From positions 78,011,084 to 78,075,083 of the forward strand of contig JBOZIK010000001.1 of NCBI GenBank assembly GCA_051453625.1: DNA of 64,000 bases, given 5' to 3'. The notes beneath the pieces are model-generated. The model saw only the letters and a list, made by a program, of their open reading frames with translations, had not been told where the DNA came from and made no database searches. This DNA is from Welwitschia mirabilis (taxonomy: Eukaryota; Gnetophyta; Gnetopsida; Welwitschiales). Both the position numbers and the translations under genes were made by a program. Below, in pieces: positions 11,090 through 23,131 of this stretch. Positions within the stretch are counted from its first letter, which is position 1, and every line of letters begins with the position of its first letter.

Positions 11090-11610
11090 TCAAAGATTAC
11101 TATTAATAAGAAGCATTAGCTACTAGATTTATCTTGTACTAGTGCTTCTCTTTCGAACAAGGTCACACATTGGATGAATCTCCATAAAAGAAAACAAATC
11201 AAAACAAGGACTTGGTTAGAGAAACATATTTTCCTATGTTAAGTTCCAATGTGCTAGCTCTAAAGAATAATAGTAAAGAATTGTGCTTATGCATTGATTA
11301 AAGGTTATAAATAACATTACAGTAAGTTAATGATTTCCAATACCTGGAATGGATATACTTGATAATCTAATGAGTTTGTGTGTTTTTCATAAGTCTAATC
11401 TTGAAAACGGCTATCATTAGATATAGATTAAAAACAAAATGAAATAAAGACTATATTTAAAACTTTAGATGTTTTGTATAAATTGTTGGTAATACCAATT
11501 AAACTAACCAATGCATCTAACACTTTTATGAGATTAATAAAAAAAAGGTTTTAAAGCCATTTTTGAAAAATTTCATTATTGTATTTCTGAATCATATTTG
11601 AATTTATTAT
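11090..11610 (+). pseudogene. gypsy reverse transcriptase remnant, amino-terminal part only
   Basis: The broken frame carries ELCLCID-RL-ITLQ near 11280-11325, matching the family block W-MCVDYR-LN--T. Upstream sequence at 11140-11230 matches the EI--Q---L---G-IR-S leader block less well. The catalytic YxDD region, the primer-grip part and RNase H are not found before integrase starts at about 11690. The domain is therefore truncated by internal deletion as well as broken by stops. Confidence 0.65.
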
Positions 11611-11689
11611 CAGTATTTGTTAGATCATGTAGCACATTTATAGAAATGTTATAGTGATCATAGAGGAACAATTATTATTAAATCCATTA

Positions 11690-12660
11690 TTTGGAAAGCA
11701 CAATGGGAATATAGCAAGACATTTTAGGATGGAAAAACTTGTAAGTTGGCATGGAGGAATTATTATGGTCTTGCTTATACAAGAATATATAGGAGTGGAT
11801 GGACATTTATAAGACGTATCAAGAAGGAAAAAGAGGATACTCTAACCTATAATTGTAGATGTTATTAGTAGTTCCTAAAGACCCTTGGATAATGTGAATA
11901 TGGATTTTATACTTTATCTATTTCACTCTAAAATAGGTAATGATTTCATAGTAGTAGCTATGTATAGCAATGAAATGGGAAATTTTATCCTATGTATCAA
12001 GATAGGTGATGCATCCATGTCATAAATTATTGTTAGGTTGCATGGTTTGCCTAATCATATTATCTCAAATAGAGGTTCAAAATTTATATCACGTTTTTTA
12101 AAAGGTTGTTGAAAATTGTAAGGAATAAATTTGCAATTCACTTTAGCATAACATCCACAAAACAATGGTCAAATACATGTGATAAGTCAAAGCATTAAAA
12201 AATTGTTTTAATGCTCATTTCAAAATACAAAATCATGGAAGGATTATCTTTCTCATTTTAAGTTTGAATATAAAATATCCACCATAGAAACACATGAAAA
12301 GCACCATTTGAAGCAACATATGGATTCCACCAAGAACACAATATTTGATTGGTAAAACAAAAGCTCCATTAGAAATGGTGGATAAACATGCAGCTAGAAT
12401 TGTAAATATTCATAGAAGAATATAAGGAAAACTAGAGAAACAAAATTTTAACATTAAGAAAGGGTAGACCAATAAAGGAAAGATATTGAGTTCAAAAATG
12501 ATGAGCTACTAATGGTACACATTCAGAAGGATAGGTTCTTAGCAAAAACTTGTAATAACCTAAAGCATAGAAATATTAGACTATGTGGAATTGTCAAAAA
12601 AAGATTTCTTTAAATGCCTACCAACTGGAACTTCCTCAAGGTATTGATATTCTTTCCCTT
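11690..12660 (+). pseudogene. gypsy integrase remnant
   Basis: Clear blocks in order: the zinc-binding region near 11695-11790 (H-G-AGHFG-type, broken), VPKDPW near 11875 (family LPVPKGPWEDVSMDF), the catalytic-core blocks IVRLHGLPNHIISNRGSKF near 12030-12090 and A-HPQNNGQIH-IS-S near 12145-12190, and the carboxyl block NAYQLELPQGIDI near 12612-12650 (family NAY-LELP-G--ISP-FNV). The last block is typical of plant gypsy elements. It would join element cDNA to host DNA. Several stops interrupt it. Confidence 0.85.
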
Positions 12661-12942
12661 TTAACTTTATAAATTTCTCAAGTATCAAAGTGAGATGAAG
12701 GATGATAACAAATGAATTGAGGAATTATGAAAGATGAACAAAGGCAAGGAGAAGTTGTATCAATCACAAATCTTTCTAGACAAATTAGAAAACATTTAGA
12801 ATAAGGAAGAATTATAATAAATGCTTTAGTTTAATTTCAAAGATAAGAAAATGAAGTTACCATTTTTATGTTAAGAAAAGAATTATTTATAGCTTGGCAT
12901 GATGTAGGAAAGTAAGACAAGTTTTGTGCTACTTCCTCTTTG

Positions 12943-12954
12943 AGTTAGGAAGGA
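12943..12954 (+). promoter_or_regulatory. polypurine tract of gypsy element 1
   Basis: AGTTAGGAAGGA, nearly all purine, ends exactly where the 3' LTR begins with TG. This is the expected position of the plus-strand primer. Confidence 0.65.
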
Positions 12955-13545
12955 TGATATGGAAGTAGCTTTTAGAAAATAAAATAATTAATTAAATTCA
13001 TTAGAATTTAGATTTATGAATTATTTAATTTTATATTTCATGATTTCAAATTCTATTTTCCACAAAGTACATTTAGGCTTAAAATACAAGGTTGTTTTTA
13101 TGTATAGTATATTTTTGTATAAGCCTATTTCAAGAAACAAATGATGGAGTTTTGTATTCCAACTAGATCAAATAAGTCAAGCTCTTTCTCAGCTTCAAGG
13201 CATTTATTAAATTTTGCTAAGAAATGATGAAATTGTATCCAAAATGGTTATGCAATTTTTATGAATGAAATCTTGTAACCACTAGGTTTAAGTTAGAATG
13301 TTGTAAGAGGCATAAATTAGATTTTTTAAGTTTATAATAGCCTCCTTCATCACTTAGAATCTCATAGTGCAAGTTTGTTTTCAAGAAGCTTGTGCATAAG
13401 CAAATATTCTAAGCTTATCTTTTCACATAATTCTCTTGTTAATAGAATTTCGTCCATTTATTACCTTTCTCTTTTTTTTTTAAAATTTTAGTTACATTTT
13501 TTAGGCTCTATTTTAGGACTTTTGTTTTATGACTCTATAATAGAC
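12955..13545 (+). repeat. LTR shared by gypsy bodies 1 and 2
   Basis: It starts TGATATGGAAG and is the partner of the LTR at 8690. It is followed at once by another gypsy gag-protease body in the same orientation, so it can be read either as the 3' LTR of element 1 or as the 5' LTR of body 2. Confidence 0.8.
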
Positions 13546-13559
13546 CTTCAAAAATTTCA

Positions 13560-14400
13560 AGGCACATATTTATGACTTAAGAAAAGAGAAAAACAAAAAA
13601 AAGGATAAAAATGATAAGAAAGAAGGATGTGAAAGAGGTATAGTATAGTAATAAAACTAAATTGATGAATGAGAAAGACATTTCAAGAAGAATCTTCTTT
13701 CATTAGAGGCATAGGAAGAAAACAAGAGGAAAAGGTAAAATAAAACCTTCTATCTAGTTAATTTGCAGAGAAAGTAGATAAACAAATTTTATAAAATATC
13801 TATGAAAATAAGGAGGAACGTCCAAGAATACAATGTTTCACTAAAATAAAAATAATAAGATAGCACAAACATAAGAATAAAATGTAAAAGAAAAAGAGTG
13901 TTAACAAATTCTTGTTGAAGAGTATTTTGATATAAGTGTAAAAGGAGCAAGTAGCATCATCCCAAAGGAGAAAACTCTTACAAAATAGATACAATGACAA
14001 GGACAAAGTCTATAAAGTCATCATAGATAATGGAAGCACTACCAATATTGTTTTTACATAAATTATGGAAAAAATAGATTTGAAAGTAAAACTATATCCA
14101 ACACCATATAAAAGTTCATGGATTCACAAAGGCCATCACACAGTAGTGAAGGAATAATACTTGGTAATTCTTAGTTTTACATAGATAATTACCATGATCA
14201 AGTGTTATATGACATAATACCCATAGATACATGTCACATATTACTTAAAAGGACTTGATAATATTATGTGTAAATAATGTATGATGAAGTTAATAGTAAC
14301 TATTTGATCATCAAGAATGGCAACTAGTTTAGGTTGGAATCACTAGGAGAAAAAAATATAATGTCCACTCTTTAGGCATTTTCTAGCTTAATGGGAAGTA
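13560..14400 (+). pseudogene. gypsy gag end and aspartic protease remnant
   Basis: Near 14005-14130 the plus strand reads KVIIDNGSTTNIVFT, then MEKIDLKVKLYPTPYKSSW. This corresponds to the active site and following helix of plant gypsy proteases (VIIDGGS-TN, then EKL-LKT--HP-PY-L-W). HILLK near 14235 matches the HLLLGRPW block with losses. The sequence at 13600-13990 is Lys-rich and gag-like but not alignable by eye. Stops and frameshifts are present. A gap (14441) separates it from RT. Confidence 0.8.
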
Positions 14401-14440
14401 ATAACTTCATGAAAGAAAGAAGCACAAATATGAATTAGTA

Positions 14441-14884
14441 NNNNNNNNNNNNNNNNNNNNNNNNNNNNNNNNNNNNNNNNNNNNNNNNNNNNNNNNNNNN
14501 NNNNNNNNNNNNNNNNNNNNNNNNNNNNNNNNNNNNNNNNNNNNNNNNNNNNNNNNNNNNNNNNNNNNNNNNNNNNNNNNNNNNNNNNNNNNNNNNNNNN
14601 NNNNNNNNNNNNNNNNNNNNNNNNNNNNNNNNNNNNNNNNNNNNNNNNNNNNNNNNNNNNNNNNNNNNNNNNNNNNNNNNNNNNNNNNNNNNNNNNNNNN
14701 NNNNNNNNNNNNNNNNNNNNNNNNNNNNNNNNNNNNNNNNNNNNNNNNNNNNNNNNNNNNNNNNNNNNNNNNNNNNNNNNNNNNNNNNNNNNNNNNNNNN
14801 NNNNNNNNNNNNNNNNNNNNNNNNNNNNNNNNNNNNNNNNNNNNNNNNNNNNNNNNNNNNNNNNNNNNNNNNNNNNNNNNNNNN
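14441..14884. other. assembly gap (N)
   Basis: A run of 444 N between protease and reverse transcriptase of gypsy body 2. The flanks show no shared end sequence. Confidence 0.95.
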
Positions 14885-16170
14885 CTACATATTATGCAAA
14901 AAGATATTCAAGAAATTGAAGAATTAAAGCAATAATTTGCAAATTTTAATGGGAAAAATTGTTCTTGAATTACTTGATAAGAGAATCAAAAGTACCAAAT
15001 AGATCTTATTTTGTGAGCTAAACATCTCCACAAAGCTACCTATCAAATGATATGAAAAGATAAGAACGAAATATAGTAGCAAATTTAAGAACTCTTAAGA
15101 AAGGACTTATTCATGCAAACTTGTCTTCATGTGTTATATTTATCAGTTTAAAAGACCAAAAAAAAAAAAAGGATATGTGTGGATTTAAGAATAATCAACA
15201 AAACTATCATTAGGTATTAGTTTCTACTATAAATAAGGAATGAAATCTTGAATAGTTTTGTGAGAACCCATTGATTTAGTAAGATTGATATAAATAACAA
15301 ATATTATTAGATCTACATTAGAGATGAAGATTAATAGAAAATCATATTTAATATACCATATAGATTTTATAATGATTGAGCATGTAATTTATATTGATAA
15401 ATGCTCCTAACACTTTCATAAGTGTGATGATAGGGTATTAAAATATTCTTTTGNNNNNNNNNNNNNNNNNNNNNNNNNNNNNNNNNNNNNNNNNNNNNNN
15501 NNNNNNNNNNNNNNNNNNNNNNNNNNNNNNNNNNNNNNNNNNNNNNNNNNNNNNNNNNNNNNNNNNNNNNNNNNNNNNNNNNNNNNNNNNNNNNNNNNNN
15601 NNNNNNNNNNNNNNNNNNNNNNNNNNNNNNNNNNNNNNNNNNNNNNNNNNNNNNNNNNNNNNNNNNNNNNNNNNNNNNNNNNNNNNNNNNNNNNNNNNNN
15701 NNNNNNNNNNNNNNNNNNNNNNNNNNNNNNNNNNNNNNNNNNNNNNNNNNNNNNNNNNNNNNNNNNNNNNNNNNNNNNNNNNNNNNNNNNNNNNNNNNNN
15801 NNNNNNNNNNNNNNNNNNNNNNNNNNNNNNNNNNNNNNNNNNNNNNNNNNNNNNNNNNNNNNNNNNNNNNNNNNNNNNNNNNNNNNNNNNNNNNNNNNNN
15901 NNNNNNNNNNNNNNNNNNNNNNNNNNNNNNNNNNNNNNNTTTTGGAAAGTATATTATAGTTTGTCTTGATAATATTTTGGCATATAGTTATAGTAATCAA
16001 GAATACATTGAACACTTTAAATTACTCTTGTCAAAATTAAAGGAAGAATAACTATTTATAAACTTAAATAAATGTTAATTCATGAAGGAAAAATTAGTAT
16101 TTTTTAACACTGAACCACAAAAGATTGTAATTATTAAGATGTCTTACATTTTATAGAATACAAAGTTAGA
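14885..16170 (+). pseudogene. gypsy reverse transcriptase remnant
   Basis: Blocks in order: NEI--QI-ELLRKDL near 15065-15110 (family KE---Q---LL-KG-I), a broken VPKKDG-WRMC block near 15150-15185, NTFISVM near 15407-15428 (family APSTFMR-M), then GKYIIVCLDNILAYS just after the N run at 15454-15939. The last block matches the catalytic GKFVVVYFDDILVYS, with DD changed to DN. It is followed by EHFKLLLSKLKEE and by the thumb/connection block SFHGLVSFYKKFIRNY near 16170-16215. The enzyme would copy element RNA into DNA; the mutated catalytic pair and stops make it dead. Confidence 0.9.
15454..15939. other. N gap that is probably artefactual
   Basis: A run of 486 N inside reverse transcriptase. 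The left flank ends and the right flank begins with TTTTG. Merging that 5-bp overlap gives a continuous frame reading RVLKYSFGKYIIVCLDN with the spacing usual for the family, so no sequence appears to be missing. Confidence 0.75.
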
Positions 16171-16830
16171 GGCTTTCATGGACTAGTAAGCTTCTATAAA
16201 AAGTTTATTCGAAATTATTAACAATATGTGTTCCCAACATTAGTTGCTATGAAGAAGCATAGAGTATTTCAATCAACTAAAGCAGTCCAAGAAATATTTC
16301 AACATTTAAAAGAAAACTATCTTTCCAATTTGTTCTTAGATATCTAGACTTTCATAAAACATTTGAGATGGAATATGATGCTAGTAGAACATCTGTTAGA
16401 GGTATAGCCAAGAAGAGAACCAAAATATATTATTTAGTAGAAAGTTAAATGAAGCCAAGGAGTAAAAAATACTCCACATATGAAAAATAATTGTATGTCC
16501 TTATACAAATACTAAAGCATTAGAGACATTACCTATTAAAGAAATATTTTATCCTATTCACTATCATAACACTCTATAATATTGTAACCAATAAGAAATA
16601 TTGGCTCTTGAATAAGTAAAATGAAAAGATAAGTTATAAGAACCTAATGTTGTCATTAACTAAAATAAAGGATTAGCAAATTAAGTTACAAAGGAACTTA
16701 GTAGAGCTTTATGCATGCTTAGTTAAAATTTAATTCATATTAAAGGTTCTATGAAAAAGATCTTTATGCAAAACATGAATATTTTAAAACCATTTGAATT
16801 GTTGTTCAAAACCTAATGCAAGGTACATGT
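16171..16830 (+). pseudogene. gypsy RNase H remnant
   Basis: Near 16335-16550 the broken frame reads LDFHKTFEMEYDAS, then KYSTYEK-LYVLIQILKH-RHYLL. This is the family pattern PFEVE-DAS---VGAVL ... KWSTYDKELYAVV-ALKHWRHYL, with a Trp and a Glu codon replaced by stops. The VADALSRR end block appears as VTKELSRAL near 16685-16715. RNase H removes the RNA strand during reverse transcription. The frame is broken. Confidence 0.8.
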
Positions 16831-19430
16831 GAATCTTTCTTCTTAAGAAGGTCTATAAAAAATAATATTATTTCATATCATAAAACCTATTATGTAGAGG
16901 TGGCTAATGATTATTAAATGAAGGGAGTCCACTAAATAAACATGTCTTTATTATGAGTTAAATATATCACATCAATGAATGCATGTATTTAATTGAAGAC
17001 CCATATTGATTTAAATAAGAAGTTATTATGACTTAATGGTTTATTCAAGTGGTACAACCCTTGTGAAGAGGCACAGCTAGATTAACAACTTTAATTAGCA
17101 TCAAAAGGATGATGTGATCAAGCAGTAGAATATATAATAAGTTGATTCTAATCCTTAGAAAACATAACATAACGACCTATTAGTCTTAGAAAAATAACCT
17201 AGAATATAGACTCTTCTATCTAGTCCATCAAGGTAGATCACCCTCCTTAACAAAGACTATTCAAAATTGTAGAGGTATCCTTTTCTAGTCATTCATAAAG
17301 GAAATTTATTTTCTCAATGTTAATTCAATCCTGTAGGTTCTTCTCTTTCTCATTGTTTCCAATAATACAATCCACATTAACATTTTCATTATTAATTATA
17401 TTGACAGATCATCATAATTAGTATCAAATTAAAAATGATTCATAGATACATTTGTTATATAGAAATAAAAGCAATTATAATAATTTCTAATCATTTAAAA
17501 GTTAAAAATAATAATAACATTAAGATTTTTATTAAAAAGAATAAGTTAGGAAGGATGAAATAAAACAAACAAGGAAAAAAAGATTCATTTTAATTAATGG
17601 GTTATATCTACGGCGTTAGTCTTATTTGGAGTTATTATTGTGTTAAAATGCATGCATATAAAAGACATTAGGTGAAGGATCTAATGGATTCAAAAGAAAC
17701 TCCAACCTATGTTTTCTGGTATTAAATAAGCCATTATAATAACCTTACTATAATAAGAATTCAACAAGGTTACGATGTAGGGTATGAAAGAAAAAAAATG
17801 CTCTTTAGAGATTCATTTCTTATGGTAAAAGGCATAAAGATCTTATTTTTCCATAATGAATGTTTTAAGAGTGTAGTTTAACACCCTCTTAAAGTGGCTA
17901 ATTTATGCATATTTTTGGAAATCACTTTGAGATGCTCTTATAAGTAGGATCCATGAGACATCTAATTGTTGAGTTGCATGTCTATCAACTTAGCTTGTAA
18001 CAAATAAGAATAGAAACTAGTATAAGAATTGTTTATTAAACAAGGGGAGAAAAGGATAAGAAGAAGAATAAAATTTACCTCTAGCATTTGTTTTTGAACT
18101 TTCAGTTGTTTCATTTACTATATTTATGGCAAACCATGCAATGGGCCACCTTAAGCTCATTGATAATGATTTTGAAGTTCCACTATATAGGATTCTAAGT
18201 CCCTTATAAAACATAGAATTTTAAAATAAACCTTAATTCAGCTGACTAGACGTCTTTCTTAAAGTTGCATATACTCTTGTTAATAAATTGGAAAATCTTA
18301 TGTTTAGAGGAATATTCTTTAGCTTATGCTTAAAGCATTGGCTTTAATTTTATTCTCATTTTCAATCCATATGATAAGCCCTAGGACTTAAGTAGCATTT
18401 TCGATAATAAAAGAGGAGTTTCTTTTCCACTTTTCTAGGTGATTAATAAGAAAATAAATAAAGAAAATGATAAGGCCTCAAACAAGAAATGGATGAATAA
18501 AGATATAGTCTAATGAATAGGGTGCGAGGTGGATCTGCACTAGGACAATGATATTATAAGGGAAAGATAAGGTAGTAAAGAAATAATTTACCTATAAAAT
18601 AGCATTAAAGTTAATCACTCCATTATAATAATTATTTTTGGATTCAAAAAATATAGGGATTACTACACTGGAGAGCAAGTCTACTCAAATCCATTACATT
18701 CATGTAAGAAAAATAATTATATATTTATTCATGTTTAATTTTTTTTCATATTTTAGAAAAGAGCAATTGAAGTAATACAATACTGGTTTTGTAAAGAAAG
18801 AAGTATTTTGATTTACATAGAAAAATGTGAAGAGGAATCATAACTATTGTATGTTTGAATTATTAAACTTTTCCTTTTTGGCCTTTTTCATCCTTAAGGA
18901 TTATTCTTCTTTCCCTTCATCTCTTACATAGAGGATTGGGATAGATAGAGGATAGCATTTTCCCATTCTTTAGGTAGTACTCAATGTTGTGCAAGTACAA
19001 GACTCCTCTTAATGATCCATCTAAAAGAAAAAATAAAAAACCAAGAAGGGATGTTTATGAAACATAGTAAAAGAATCCTGAATCTCTAAGGGGGAAAATA
19101 TTAAACTTCAAAAAAGACCTTACTATTTGAGAAACAAAAGGAATCGCTCTCATTAGTCCCTTTCTCAATTAAGTTATGTATTGAACCTTGGATATGTATG
19201 AGTGATAGCTCTGAGGGATCCATTACCAAAGCTGCAATAAGGGAAGTTTTCTTAATATTTGAAAAGGTGTTGTGACCTTAAAATAAGAAATATAGAAAGA
19301 GAAAACTTCTTTATAAATGAGACAAGAAGAAATAAAGTTAGATTTAACTCACTTCAACTAACCTATGTTTTCTACAAGGATATTGCTAGTCCAAGTGAAA
19401 GAAACTTTCTTATAATTAAATTTAACCTTG
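16831..19430. other. unassigned AT-rich sequence
   Basis: No domain of a known element is recognisable on either strand. A 65-codon minus-strand frame at 18017-18214 has no recognisable motif and is probably a chance frame. Confidence 0.4.
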
Positions 19431-19670
19431 TGAAGTCATTATAAGTTATTAATATTCTAACTAGAATTGGGTTTTACCAATTAGTATCATTGTAGGATGC
19501 CAGGATTCTATCTCAGATTGATCTAAATCATATGGAGTTATAATAGGACATTAAGGTTCTATTTGAAACCAGACTAAATCTTGTAAAGCCACTATAGGTT
19601 GTTAAATTTCTATAATGTAGACCAAGTGGAATCACTATAAAACATCATTATTCTATCTATAACCTAATGT
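19431..19670. repeat. degenerate minisatellite, unit about 50 bp
   Basis: Five diverged copies share the pattern GGA-TCA-TATAGG followed by ATT and TTCTAT. The TCAnTATAGG-like words fall at about 19436, 19488, 19538, 19590 and 19633, giving spacings of 52, 50, 52 and 43. No coding potential is seen. Confidence 0.6.
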
Positions 19671-20399
19671 GACTCTAAAGAAGGTCTTATCATATGCTTA
19701 AAATATTTTTATTTTAAATTTTATATTCTTAACAAGAGATAAAGGAATTGAAGCATACAAATTTAGTTACTTAGTTATGTTAAAGGGAAGTTAACAATTC
19801 TTAATATTTTTTTATTAAAAAGTATTTTATTTGAGTAACAAAATATGGCTTAGAATGTTTAAAATAGTCTCCACTAAAGAAATAAGTATTTAATAAATCT
19901 AAATATTATAAATAAGAGATGAGGAGTATGTAGATAAAGATGGTTTCTCGATGATATGTATATTAGAAAGACATGGAAGATTGTTTAAATAACTACATTA
20001 TTGCTCTTAAAGAAATTATTAATAAATTTCATTGCAAGTACTATGTAGATTACACAAATGTTAAGGCCTATTAGTGATAAGAAAATAAGAAGTTATCCTA
20101 TGGGTCTTGAAAGGAAAACAATGCAAACAACCCTTTAAACTCTTTAAGTAGAAATCCAAGAGTTCCTACAAGATTAAAATAAGATGATTTCAACTCTCAA
20201 GTAACAATGCACTTGCTTTTTAATAGGAACTCAAGCTATTAAAGACATAAAGAGGTAAATCATAAATGAAAATATTGAATCCAAAGCTCATGTGAAAAGG
20301 TAACAAGTTAGTCAATGAGAAAAAAAAAATTCTAAACATACATTAAAAAAAAGGTTTAGGTTAAATTGTAATTAGAATTTAAGAAAGCATGGAAAAGCT
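19671..20399. other. unassigned AT-rich sequence
   Basis: Nothing recognisable between the minisatellite and the gag fragment. Confidence 0.4.
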
Positions 20400-20720
20400 A
20401 TTAAAATGATTAAATTATATTAAAAACAATTTTCAACTTAAGAATGTTAAAAATACTGACCATAGTAAATATGCAATAGCTTTTTTGACAAATAATATGA
20501 TTACATAGTGAAGTAGTTTGTATTTGAAAAGGCATGAATGGGTGAATAGAGAGGACTTTATGGAAGAATTTTAGAAAGCATTCATTCCTAATTATTTTAT
20601 TAAAGATAAGTGAATGTAGTTTAAGTATCTTTGATTAGGCAAAAGTAACCTAGAGAGGAACTAGAAGGAATTCTAGAAGTTATCCAAACATCAACACAAA
20701 GTGGTCACTACGTCTTGACT
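20400..20720 (+). pseudogene. gag: gypsy gag (Retrotrans_gag) fragment
   Basis: The broken plus-strand frame reads KYAIAFLTNNMIT, two stops where the family has WW, then SSLYLKRHEWVNREDFMEEF, KAFIPNYFIKDK, FKYL-LGKSNLE and EF-KLSKH. This is the core pattern of plant retrotransposon capsid (A--L-G-A--WW ... W--F---F---YFP ... L-QG--SV--Y---F--L). No protease or LTR could be tied to it, so it is an isolated remnant. Confidence 0.65.
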
Positions 20721-22600
20721 TGCATAATATAGTGTGATCCATGAAATATATGCCTTATTTGTTAAGGTATAGGTAGCAGTTTTAAATAAGAAACTAGGGA
20801 TTCTATTATAGTATTAATAACCTTCATTATAATTCTCTCATAAGGACTACAAAGTATTACAAATCTTTTAAGAATTGAAAAAGGTTTCAAAGGTAGATTT
20901 GAATATAAGGAGGATGTGGAAAGTAATTAAAATAATATTGAATTGATTTAATATTTCCTCTTAGGAATCAATAATAACTATTAAAAAATAATCTATTATG
21001 TCAATGCTATCCCAATAAGAGATAATTCACTAACTACAAATTGGTTTTTCACACAGATGACAAACTATTCTACTACAAAGTTTAGATGTAAAGAAGCTAT
21101 GAAAATGGAATTCTAATTTATTATAATAGAATGTATAAAAACACCAGGAGCATATAAAGTAAATTATCTCCTAGCATATCACTCATCTAAACTTGACAAA
21201 ATATTAAAGGTATCATGAAACAAGTACCAATTAACATTTAGAAAATACTATTGCATAACTAGTGATCTTAATTGAATTAGAGATAGAAAAATAAATAAAA
21301 TCCAATCATAAATCAAAGTGGATTTTCTAATTAGGTAATTACTATATAGTTTAATAATCATAGATCATCTAGAATAAGAAATGAAAGATGCCACATGAAA
21401 CATTTGTTCTCTCATACGCAAAAGGTAGAAAGGAGGCTTAGAACCTCATGATGTTACAAGCTTTTGTCATAGCCTTTATAATTCTACATCTAAAATGGAA
21501 AAGTTCCCATTAATAATGATGAACAATGCTCTAATAATGGTGGACTCCTAAGATATTGATATTAATTAAGCATGAAAGATGAAGGATGAAGGATGAAGGA
21601 TGATTAGTCCTTAAGCTACGCTAGACTTTTATAGCTACCATTATAGGTAAAGATATTCACTAACATATTCTTATTAGTAATAGATGCATAGTGACAAATC
21701 TCCTTGGGTTATAGACTATAGAATATAGACTTTAATCTTTGTAAGTTTATTTAACATTAGGCAACAAAGTCACTCTATCATCTTAGAATATCATTACATT
21801 GTCCTTTCTTATAAAATCCACTTTTCTTCATAACACCAATAGAATTAGTATTATAGACAACAATGTGGACACCTTTATCTAGTTTGGCTTCAAAAGGTTT
21901 AAATATCTTGGGATGACACATAAATAAAATACCACAAGTTAGTTCTTTGTAATAACAATTTTGGTAATTAATGGAAAAACATGGTTAGTAATAAGATAAT
22001 GATAAATATAGTACAAATAGCATTGAAAACATATTAATTTACTTAAATTTAATGATTAAAAATAAATATTTAAGTGTAAACACACCCCCTAACTACCCGT
22101 TTTCTAATTCCTTGAAAAATTTCCACAATGAAGTGTTATAAAGGCTATCTCAAAATTCAAAATTTTTTACATATCTTTTTTACATATCAAACTAATAATT
22201 AAATTTATACCTAGAAATGAGGTAGGAATTCTTGATCAATAATTACATATCTAAAAACCTAGCTTGAATAATGTAAATTGCAAGGTTAGCGTTTAAATTC
22301 ATCATAAGAATATCATTCCCTTTTTTCAAATTTTTAATATTTCCATTTTTTTTGAAAAATAAAAATGTGTGAATTTCTACATAATTGAAATTATTTTAAA
22401 TAATTTTTAAAAAAAATATTACTAATTTTTATCCCATTCCAACTAATTTTTTATACCTATACTCAATGTTTAAATTAAGTCAGAAAGTTTAAAGATATGA
22501 CAGAAAGTAATATGATAAAAAGGAGAAAACACACATTATGCTATTACTCAATATGAAAGCATTACATATATCATAAGAGAAAATAAGAAATAAAAATAAA
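20721..22600. other. unassigned AT-rich sequence
   Basis: Probably the decayed continuation of the gag fragment, but I cannot identify domains. A short direct run of GATGAAG-type words occurs near 21575-21602. Confidence 0.35.
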
Positions 22601-22612
22601 ATGTAATAGAGA

Positions 22613-22614
<2 letters not shown>

Positions 22615-22688
<74 letters not shown>

Positions 22689-22840
22689 NNNNNNNNNNNN
22701 NNNNNNNNNNNNNNNNNNNNNNNNNNNNNNNNNNNNNNNNNNNNNNNNNNNNNNNNNNNNNNNNNNNNNNNNNNNNNNNNNNNNNNNNTGTGTGTGTGTG
22801 TGTGTGTGTGTGAGAAGAGAGTATGTGTGTGTGTGTGTGT
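22615..22840. repeat. (TG)n microsatellite with embedded 100-N gap
   Basis: TG dinucleotides run from about 22616 to 22688. A 100-N placeholder follows (22689-22788) and TG resumes to 22812. A short interruption (AGAAGAGAGTA) precedes a last TG run to 22839. The gap length is a conventional placeholder and the true tract length is unknown. The Cys-Val and His-Thr frames here are meaningless. Confidence 0.97.
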
Positions 22841-23131
22841 AAACATATTACACAGAAGAGGATCTCTTTACATGAGGGGCTTTAGACTCTCTATTAAAAA
22901 AGGCTTCTTTGAAGCTTATCAAACCTCTAAATGACTTATTAATATTCCTTTACATCCTTCTCTTAAGCCTCTAGAATAGTTTCCTTTATCTAGGTGGTAT
23001 AACCTCTGTGAGGGATAAAATAAGCCCTAGTGTCATAGCTCTGTGGTACAGTGGAAATGAAGGTGGTCTTTCTTCTTCTTCTTCTTATTCCTACTCTTGA
23101 TCTCTAAAAGTTCCCAATTTCTCTTTAAGAC
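22841..23131. other. unassigned spacer with short TTC run
   Basis: Contains a (CTT)n stretch near 23072-23087 and nothing else recognised. It ends at the long LTR; the five bases before that LTR are AAGAC. Confidence 0.4.

Larger units (their letters stand above)
8690..13545 (+). mobile_element. Ty3/gypsy LTR retrotransposon, internally deleted, dead
   Basis: Two related LTRs (8690-about 9400 and 12955-about 13545) flank a body carrying gag, protease, the first part of reverse transcriptase and integrase in gypsy order on the plus strand. A purine-rich tract directly precedes the 3' LTR. All frames are broken by many stops. The end of RT and all of RNase H are missing, since integrase signatures begin about 90 bp after RT-like sequence ends. 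No target duplication or primer site could be fixed. Confidence 0.85.
13546..16830 (+). mobile_element. second Ty3/gypsy body, truncated, dead
   Basis: Protease, reverse transcriptase and RNase H remnants follow in order on the plus strand. Integrase and a distal LTR are not seen before recognisable sequence ends at about 16830. The protease resembles the family of element 1. It starts right after the LTR at 12955, which suggests a recombined tandem LTR-body-LTR-body in which the third LTR is lost, or a separate insertion. Confidence 0.75.

Noticed and set aside
22571-22934. Long Cys-Val and His-Thr open frames
   Set aside because: They are translations of the (TG)n microsatellite and of N.
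23127-23131. AAGAC as target duplication of the Tat-like element
   Set aside because: The nearest right-hand candidate (AAGTC near 36090) differs by one base and is also present inside the 5' LTR.
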